This document shows positions 5,917 to 10,570 of a stretch of DNA of 10,570 bases, piece after piece. A model generated the notes under the pieces. That model saw nothing but the letters and a program-made list of their open reading frames with translations. It did not search any database and was not told where the DNA came from. The position numbers and the translations under genes were made by a program. Origin of the DNA: an uncultured Clostridia bacterium (GTDB lineage Bacteria > Bacillota > Clostridia > Christensenellales > UBA3700); NCBI GenBank assembly GCA_947176115.1, contig CAMWPK010000033.1:1-10570 (forward strand), read 5' to 3'. Position 1 is the stretch's first letter, and every line of letters begins with the position of its first letter.

Positions 5917-7322
5917 ACGCGGTTTTGTTAAAAGATATAACTTTCTCCTACGATGGGAAAACTAAAATACTCGACGGCGTAGACTTTCGCGCCGATTACG
6001 GCGAAATATCTCTTATCGCAGGACATTCCGGCGAGGGTAAGAGCACTCTTGCTTCCATTATCTGCGGTATAATTCCCAACGTTAACAGCGGAACGCTCGA
6101 AGGACAAGTAATCATTGACGGCGAGAATATTGCCGGCAAAAAGATGGGGGATATTTGCCGAAAGGTAGGCATAGTTTTGCAAAACGCTGACGAGCAGATT
6201 GTTCATAAAATCGTCGAGGACGAAATTGCTTTCGGATGCGAAAATCTTGCTTTTTCTCAAGAAAAAATCGCAAAGCAAATTGAGATAGTATGCAACCTTA
6301 TGAAGCTATCGCCTAATTGGAAAACTCGCTCTCTTTCGGGCGGACAAAAGCAAAGACTTATCACAGCCTCCACGCTTGCGATGGGACAAAAAATTATCAT
6401 ATTGGACGAACCTCTTGCCAATCTAGACAGGCAGGGAGGTCAACTTCTTATGGATACGCTTAAGTCCTTGGCGAAGGTGGGATACGCCATACTCGTAGTC
6501 GAACATAGACTGGATATGGTTATGCCCTTTGTCGATAGAGTTTGGCACATATCGCAAGGTAAAGCTATTGAAGTGGAGAATAGGCAAGAGTTCTTGAAAG
6601 AGCAGACCAAAGCAATAGAGGATATATGTCCTATTTTTCAAATCAAAGACAGTGTTTTCGATATTAAAAGCGTAAAATTCGTCGTGAAGAAAAGAGAGAT
6701 TTTGAAAGATGTAAGTTGTCAAATTCCCAAGGGAGCAAGAATGCTTTTGCTTGGTGAGAACGGCTGTGGCAAGACTACGCTTCTACGACTTATTGCAAGA
6801 TTAAGCAAGCCCACTGCCGGTAATATATATCAATATATCGATAGCAAGCTGGGACAGAAAAAAAGCGGAAGCAAGAAGTATTATAAGAGAGTGGGGGTAG
6901 TATATCAAAATCCAGACTATCAGCTCTTTATGCCCACCGTTAGGGAGGAAATAGAACTTTGCGCCGAGAGCAAAGAATATGCGGAGCGTATTGAAAATAT
7001 CTTGGGCGTGGCGCATTTGCTCGACAGACATCCGCAATCGCTTTCGCAAGGTCAAAAAAGATTGGTGTCTATAGCTAGCGTAGTCGCAAGTAAGCCTGAC
7101 GTGCTTATACTTGACGAACCTACGGTCGGTCAGGATTACGACGGACTTAGACGGCTGGTAACCGCGCTCAATGAAATTCATAAGCAGACGGGAAATACTA
7201 TGCTTACCGTCACGCACGACGTAAGATGCGCAGACGCTCTTTGCGACATGGCAATACATATCAAAGACGGCAAGGTATATCGATTTGGCGGTAAAGAAAT
7301 CGTTAAAGACTTTTTCTCTTAA
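5913..7322 (+). CDS. ECF transporter ATPase, two fused nucleotide-binding domains
   Basis: A 469-residue cytoplasmic protein that joins two ECF A-type ATPases, which in many systems are separate EcfA and EcfA' chains. NBD1 (about 1-230): Walker A GHSGEGKST (37-45), Q-loop Gln90, signature LSGGQKQR (141-148), Walker B ILDEP with Glu166, switch His198. NBD2 (about 248-465): Walker A GENGCGKTT (281-289), Q-loop Gln332 (YQNPD), signature LSQGQKRL (377-384), Walker B LILDEP with Glu402, switch His435. Both sites keep their catalytic residues; only the NBD2 signature departs from LSGGQ. It should power the T and S components encoded just upstream and closes the operon. Its stop lies four bases from the stop of the opposing TetR gene, leaving no room for a separate terminator between them. 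Confidence 0.9.
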   Translation: MNAVLLKDITFSYDGKTKILDGVDFRADYGEISLIAGHSGEGKSTLASIICGIIPNVNSGTLEGQVIIDGENIAGKKMGDICRKVGIVLQNADEQIVHKIVEDEIAFGCENLAFSQEKIAKQIEIVCNLMKLSPNWKTRSLSGGQKQRLITASTLAMGQKIIILDEPLANLDRQGGQLLMDTLKSLAKVGYAILVVEHRLDMVMPFVDRVWHISQGKAIEVENRQEFLKEQTKAIEDICPIFQIKDSVFDIKSVKFVVKKREILKDVSCQIPKGARMLLLGENGCGKTTLLRLIARLSKPTAGNIYQYIDSKLGQKKSGSKKYYKRVGVVYQNPDYQLFMPTVREEIELCAESKEYAERIENILGVAHLLDRHPQSLSQGQKRLVSIASVVASKPDVLILDEPTVGQDYDGLRRLVTALNEIHKQTGNTMLTVTHDVRCADALCDMAIHIKDGKVYRFGGKEIVKDFFS

Positions 7323-7326
7323 AAAA

Positions 7327-7878
7327 CTATTTGTTGAAGTTGGTTGCGCCCATAGACATTCTCAACGTCAATTCTGCCAACTCGCGACTTGAAATAGGGA
7401 AATTATCGTTTATCCATTCTTTAAGCAGTCCGATAACTCCGTTAATGCAATAAAAGTATCCGTATTTAGATAGAATTGAGTCGTTATTTATGGGGAGATT
7501 TTTGTATTTATCCAGCACAGAGCTGGTTAATCTCTCCTTGAATTTATTGCTGTCTAGTCTTACCAAAAGCGCGGTAAAGACGCTGTTGTTAGCTTTTACG
7601 TAGTCATAGGTCTTTTCAAGCAAATTGATAAATTCTTTGTCATTAGATATTGATTCTACACCCGCGACGTTGGGTATTTGCGAAATCAAATCGTCTTCAA
7701 TCTCTTTTATAAGACAGTTTACGTCCTCATAGTGCATATAAAAGGTTGAGCGGTTGATATCTGCGCAATTACAAATATCTGTTATTGACAGCCTTTTGTC
7801 AGGGTTGGAGGACAGTAATTCTATATAGGCTTCTTTTATTATTTTTTTAGTCATTCTTACGCGTCTGGTTTCTTGCAT
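7327..7878 (-). CDS. TetR/AcrR-family regulator, DhaS-like
   Basis: The 183-residue protein has an N-terminal TetR-type DNA-binding domain: a first helix (RMTKKIIKEAYIELL) and the helix-turn-helix ITDICNCADINRSTFYMHYED (32-52) with the family's STFYMHYED end. The ligand domain closes with a helix pair of the C-terminal type seen in DhaS-like regulators (about 139-175, GVIGLLKEWI and SSRELAEL). The ligand is not predictable. An AAGGA Shine-Dalgarno lies upstream of the ATG at 7876-7878. The gene converges on the ECF ATPase and diverges from the acyl-CoA synthetase, so it could control either. A palindrome overlapping the synthetase promoter is the obvious operator candidate. Heme-sensing TetR proteins (HrtR) exist, so a link to the import operon is possible but unproven. 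Confidence 0.85.
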   Translation of the reverse strand: MQETRRVRMTKKIIKEAYIELLSSNPDKRLSITDICNCADINRSTFYMHYEDVNCLIKEIEDDLISQIPNVAGVESISNDKEFINLLEKTYDYVKANNSVFTALLVRLDSNKFKERLTSSVLDKYKNLPINNDSILSKYGYFYCINGVIGLLKEWINDNFPISSRELAELTLRMSMGATNFNK

Positions 7879-7994
7879 AAATATGGTTCCTTTTTTATTT
7901 AGAAAATTTTACACAACACTTTTTTCAATTATGTCGGTTTGGAAGCAAAAAAGATTATTTCTACTCCCAACAATACATTTATAAAAATACTGTT

Positions 7995-8018
7995 TGTTGA
8001 TTTTCCAACAGATTGTTG
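7995..8018. promoter_or_regulatory. Candidate TetR operator between the divergent genes
   Basis: TGTTG (7995-7999), CAACA (8006-8010) and TGTTG (8014-8018) form two overlapping inverted repeats, with spacers of 6 and 3 bases. A wider pair CTGTT (7990-7994) and AACAG (8007-8011) is nested in the same place. The site covers part of the -35 and the spacer of the synthetase promoter, so binding would repress it. AACAGATT also recurs as a direct repeat (8007-8014 and 8029-8036). Assignment to the adjacent TetR protein is inferred from position. Confidence 0.4.
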
Positions 8019-8025
8019 ATATAAT
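7997..8025 (+). promoter_or_regulatory. Promoter of the acyl-CoA synthetase gene
   Basis: TTGATT (7997-8002) and a perfect TATAAT (8020-8025) are 17 bases apart, with an extended -10 TG at 8017-8018. Transcription should start near 8032, giving a leader of about 55 bases. This is the strongest promoter seen in the window. No comparably clear promoter was found for the TetR gene on the other strand of the same intergenic region. Confidence 0.65.
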
Positions 8026-8086
8026 AGTAACAGATTTTGATTGAAAAGTCAAGATATACGTATTTTATTGCATCTAGGTGAATATA

Positions 8087-9742
8087 ATGAAACATATGTA
8101 TAAAGTAGAACGACTCGAAAGTTTTAGAGAACTTGTCAATTTGTCGGCGAGAAAGTATTCTTCAAGGACTGCTTTTTTGCTTAGAGAAAAGGACGGTAAG
8201 TATAGACGTATTAAATATAAAGAACTAAGACAAAGATATTACAATCTCTGTTCCTATTTTATTTCGCAAGGACTAAAAGACAAATATATAGCCGTTATCG
8301 GCAACAACAGTTACGAATGGGCGCTATCTTATTTGGCGGCGGCTAGCGTAGGAGTAGTTGTGCCTATTGACAAAGAGTTGAGCGTAGAGGATATTGAGAA
8401 TTTCCTTCAACACGCCGACGTCAGCGCTATATGCGCCGATGGAAAGATACTTTCGAAAATGGCATTTGAAAGCATTGCGTCACGCGCGTTGTTCTCATTT
8501 GACGCTATTGACAAAGAGTATTCGCTTATTCCATGTAAGGACGAAAAAGAAATTGACGGCATAGAGATTTCAAAAGACGATATGCGCGTACTCATATTTA
8601 CGTCTGGTACTACGGGTAGCGCCAAAGGAGTATGTCTGTCGCAAAGCAACTTGCTTGCAGATATTCAATCTACGCTTAAAGTCGTGAATATAAAGTCAAG
8701 CGACGTTACGCTGTCGATTTTGCCTTTGCACCATACGTATGAATGTACGCTCAATTGCATTTTGATGTTGTCGCGCGGAGCATGTATTTCTTATTGCGAT
8801 TCGCTTCTTAAGGTTACGAAAAATATTGTCGAGTATTCTCCGTCGATTTTGGTAGTGGTTCCGGCTTTGCTTAAAATGGTTGACAAAAAGATTTGTCAAT
8901 CGGTTAAGGAAAAATGTCCGTCAAAATACAAAGAAATTTTTGAGAAGTATTCTTTTGCCGAGGCAGTGGGCAAATTGCCGTTTGTTATTCGCAAGATAAT
9001 ATCTTCAAAAGTCAAAGCGTCGCTAGGCGGAAAGACGCGACTTTTTATCGTCGGAGCGGCAGACTTGGATAGCGCAATAGTAGAGGACTTCCAAGCGCTC
9101 GGCATAAAGGTTTTGCAGGGCTACGGATTGACGGAATGCTCTCCGCTTTTGGCAGGTAACAGCGATTTTTATTTCAATCCTAAGTCTACGGGTATTGCTA
9201 TTCCTGACGTTCAGCTTAAGATAGACGAACCAAACGAAGAGGGAATAGGCGAGATACTTGCAAAGGGCGAGAATATAATGCTAGGATATTTCCAAGATGA
9301 AGAAGCCACGAATAGAGCCTTTAAGGACGGTTGGTTCCGCACAGGCGATTTGGGAAGAATGGATAGTGATGGCGCGTTGTATATTACGGGAAGAAGTAAA
9401 AACGTCATAGTTACCGAAAACGGAAAGAATATCTATCCTGAGGAACTCGAAGCTAGACTGTCGAATTTCCCTGAGATTGAAGACGTGCTAGTGGTAGCTT
9501 CGCAAGAGCGAGGTAAGACGGAAGTCAAGGCTAGAATTTTCCCCAATATAGACGTTATAAAAAAGAAGCTGGGACATATACCAAGTATTAGCGATATTAA
9601 GAATTCGCTTGGAAAGATAATCAGCGACATAAACGAAAAGATGCCAAGATATAAGCATATCAATAATTACGAAGTATTGGACTGCGCGTTGGAAAAGACT
9701 ACTACGCGCAAAATAAAGCGTTTTGGCAACAACGTAAAATAA
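8087..9742 (+). CDS. AMP-forming acyl-CoA synthetase (long-chain fatty acid-CoA ligase-like)
   Basis: This ANL-superfamily adenylating enzyme should activate a carboxylic acid, most likely a fatty acid, to an acyl-AMP and then the CoA thioester in the cytoplasm. Numbered from the ATG at 8087 (551 residues): phosphate loop TSGTTGSAKG (172-181), YGLTE (346-350), GWFRTGDLG (415-423), hinge and C-domain start GRSKNVIV (435-442), and the C-terminal catalytic lysine in TTRKIKR (Lys542). All core motifs are intact. A GTG at 8078 would add three residues, but AGGTG (8076-8080) fits as the Shine-Dalgarno for the ATG at 8087, six bases on. Similarity is to the long-chain (FAA1-like) branch; acceptor and chain length cannot be read, and loading an acyl carrier protein is possible. 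It is monocistronic here and probably controlled by the divergent TetR protein. Confidence 0.85.
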   Translation: MKHMYKVERLESFRELVNLSARKYSSRTAFLLREKDGKYRRIKYKELRQRYYNLCSYFISQGLKDKYIAVIGNNSYEWALSYLAAASVGVVVPIDKELSVEDIENFLQHADVSAICADGKILSKMAFESIASRALFSFDAIDKEYSLIPCKDEKEIDGIEISKDDMRVLIFTSGTTGSAKGVCLSQSNLLADIQSTLKVVNIKSSDVTLSILPLHHTYECTLNCILMLSRGACISYCDSLLKVTKNIVEYSPSILVVVPALLKMVDKKICQSVKEKCPSKYKEIFEKYSFAEAVGKLPFVIRKIISSKVKASLGGKTRLFIVGAADLDSAIVEDFQALGIKVLQGYGLTECSPLLAGNSDFYFNPKSTGIAIPDVQLKIDEPNEEGIGEILAKGENIMLGYFQDEEATNRAFKDGWFRTGDLGRMDSDGALYITGRSKNVIVTENGKNIYPEELEARLSNFPEIEDVLVVASQERGKTEVKARIFPNIDVIKKKLGHIPSISDIKNSLGKIISDINEKMPRYKHINNYEVLDCALEKTTTRKIKRFGNNVK

Positions 9743-10546
9743 TCAGAGTTTTACCGCTATCGGTTTATGAGATATATATTTGAAAAGATTTTTGAAGCCG
9801 TTTGCTTTTAGCCATTCTGCGACGAGAGAGTATTTCTCTCCAAGACGCTCGCAAGTATGAGTATCAGAACCAAACGTCAACAGTTCTCCGCCAAGTTCTT
9901 TATATCTTAGTAATATTTGAGTTGAGGGCAGGAAATCAAGTCCCGTACCTTTGCTTTGAGAGTTTATCTCCAAGGCTTTTCCTTTTGCGATAATGGTCTT
10001 TAAGATTTCGTCGATAATATCAGCGAAATCTTTGTATTCAAGCGACTTATCTTCATAAATACTTTTACGTACTACGTAACCGATATGTCCTACGCTGTCG
10101 TAGTGGTACGGGCAATCAAGACTTTCTCTCACAGCCTTGAGGTATGCGCCGTACGCTTGCTCTTTGGTGCGCTTCGTAAAGTATGACGGCATATAACAAT
10201 CTTCGTATTCTATAGTGTGAATAGAGTTGATAATTATATCTGTGCTATATGGCGAAAGTTTTGCCTGATACAATTCGTTGGCTTCTTTCATATATCCGCA
10301 TTCAATACCCACGCCAACGTAGATTTTGTCCTTATATTCTTCTTGAAGATTCTCTATTTCGTCAAAGTGTCTTTTGAGTTGAATTTGAGGAATGTAGTCA
10401 AACTCAGGCAGAAAAGTCAAGTCGCCGTCAAAATGGTCGGTAAAGGCAATATAATCCATACCCATAGATATGGCTTTCTCAATCATATCCCTTGGGTCTA
10501 CTTTGCTATCGTGCGAGTGTCTGCAGTGTGTATGAGTATCAAACAT
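9743..10546 (-). CDS. hisJ: Histidinol-phosphatase, PHP/HisJ family
   Basis: A 267-residue PHP-domain phosphoesterase, the size usual for HisJ-type histidinol-phosphatase, which makes L-histidinol in histidine biosynthesis. Metal-binding motifs appear in order: HTH (5-7), TDHFD (36-40), GIE with Glu82, NSIH with His110, GHIGYV with His154, LEIN with Glu193, and GSDTH (226-230). These fit a trinuclear metal site. GAGGG, complement of 10551-10555, lies four bases before the ATG. Its TGA abuts the synthetase TAA with no bases between, so the two converge tail to tail. No other his gene is in view; a stand-alone hisJ is common in Bacillota, but other phosphoesterase substrates are possible. Confidence 0.85.
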   Translation of the reverse strand: MFDTHTHCRHSHDSKVDPRDMIEKAISMGMDYIAFTDHFDGDLTFLPEFDYIPQIQLKRHFDEIENLQEEYKDKIYVGVGIECGYMKEANELYQAKLSPYSTDIIINSIHTIEYEDCYMPSYFTKRTKEQAYGAYLKAVRESLDCPYHYDSVGHIGYVVRKSIYEDKSLEYKDFADIIDEILKTIIAKGKALEINSQSKGTGLDFLPSTQILLRYKELGGELLTFGSDTHTCERLGEKYSLVAEWLKANGFKNLFKYISHKPIAVKL

Positions 10547-10570
10547 AGTTCCCTCTATAATATTCTATAC

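Noticed and set aside
6801..7259. 152-residue open frame on the - strand
   Set aside because: It lies wholly inside the second NBD of the ECF ATPase, whose motifs are intact, and its translation shows no recognisable domain. It is a shadow of the coding frame.
8078..8086. GTG start for the acyl-CoA synthetase
   Set aside because: The GTG is part of the AGGTG Shine-Dalgarno that fits the ATG at 8087, and no ribosome binding site precedes the GTG itself.
9734..9754. Bidirectional terminator between the synthetase and hisJ
   Set aside because: GTAAAA and TTTTAC form only a 6-bp AT-rich inverted repeat with no adjacent T-run on either strand, too weak to call.

Overview
The window is compact, AT-rich, Gram-positive-type DNA. 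TAA, TAG and TGA all serve as stops, Shine-Dalgarno sequences are AGGAG-like, genes overlap by ATGA junctions, and one gene carries a lipobox signal peptide. The families present (Trep_Strep/MptD-type ECF S component, fused double-NBD ECF ATPase, DhaS-like TetR) point to an anaerobic Bacillota/Clostridia-type organism, perhaps an uncultured gut lineage. The sequence does not fix genus or species.

Region 1 (1-188) is a regulatory region. It holds two sigma-A-like promoters and three related boxes of the form AAGTTA(G/T)-N5-GCTAA. These resemble the TTAG-N6-CTAA core of DtxR/IdeR/MntR/SirR metal-dependent operators. One box lies upstream of promoter 1, one just past its expected start site, and one covers the spacer and -10 of promoter 2.

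Region 2 (189-7322) is one tightly packed seven-gene unit on the + strand. In order it encodes a YgbA-family cysteine-rich protein, a lipoprotein whose body looks like a divergent NEAT (heme-binding) domain, two exporter-fold ABC half-transporters that should form a heterodimer, and a complete ECF module (S component, T component, double ATPase). Neighbouring genes overlap or are at most 4 bases apart. The pairing of an ECF module with exporter-fold half-transporters recalls iron-uptake loci such as equibactin import in Streptococcus equi and the YbtPQ/IrtAB importers. With the NEAT-like lipoprotein and the DtxR-like boxes, the best reading is an iron-repressed heme or iron-chelate import operon. 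The substrate is an inference.

Region 3 (7327-9742) has a TetR-family regulator on the - strand, ending 4 bases from the ECF ATPase. A 199-208 base intergenic region with a good promoter and an overlapping palindrome separates it from a divergent AMP-forming acyl-CoA synthetase on the + strand. The TetR protein may control the synthetase, the import operon, or both.

Region 4 (9743-10546) is a PHP-domain histidinol-phosphatase of the HisJ family on the - strand, whose stop codon abuts that of the synthetase. No tRNA, rRNA, CRISPR array, insertion sequence or phage gene was seen.
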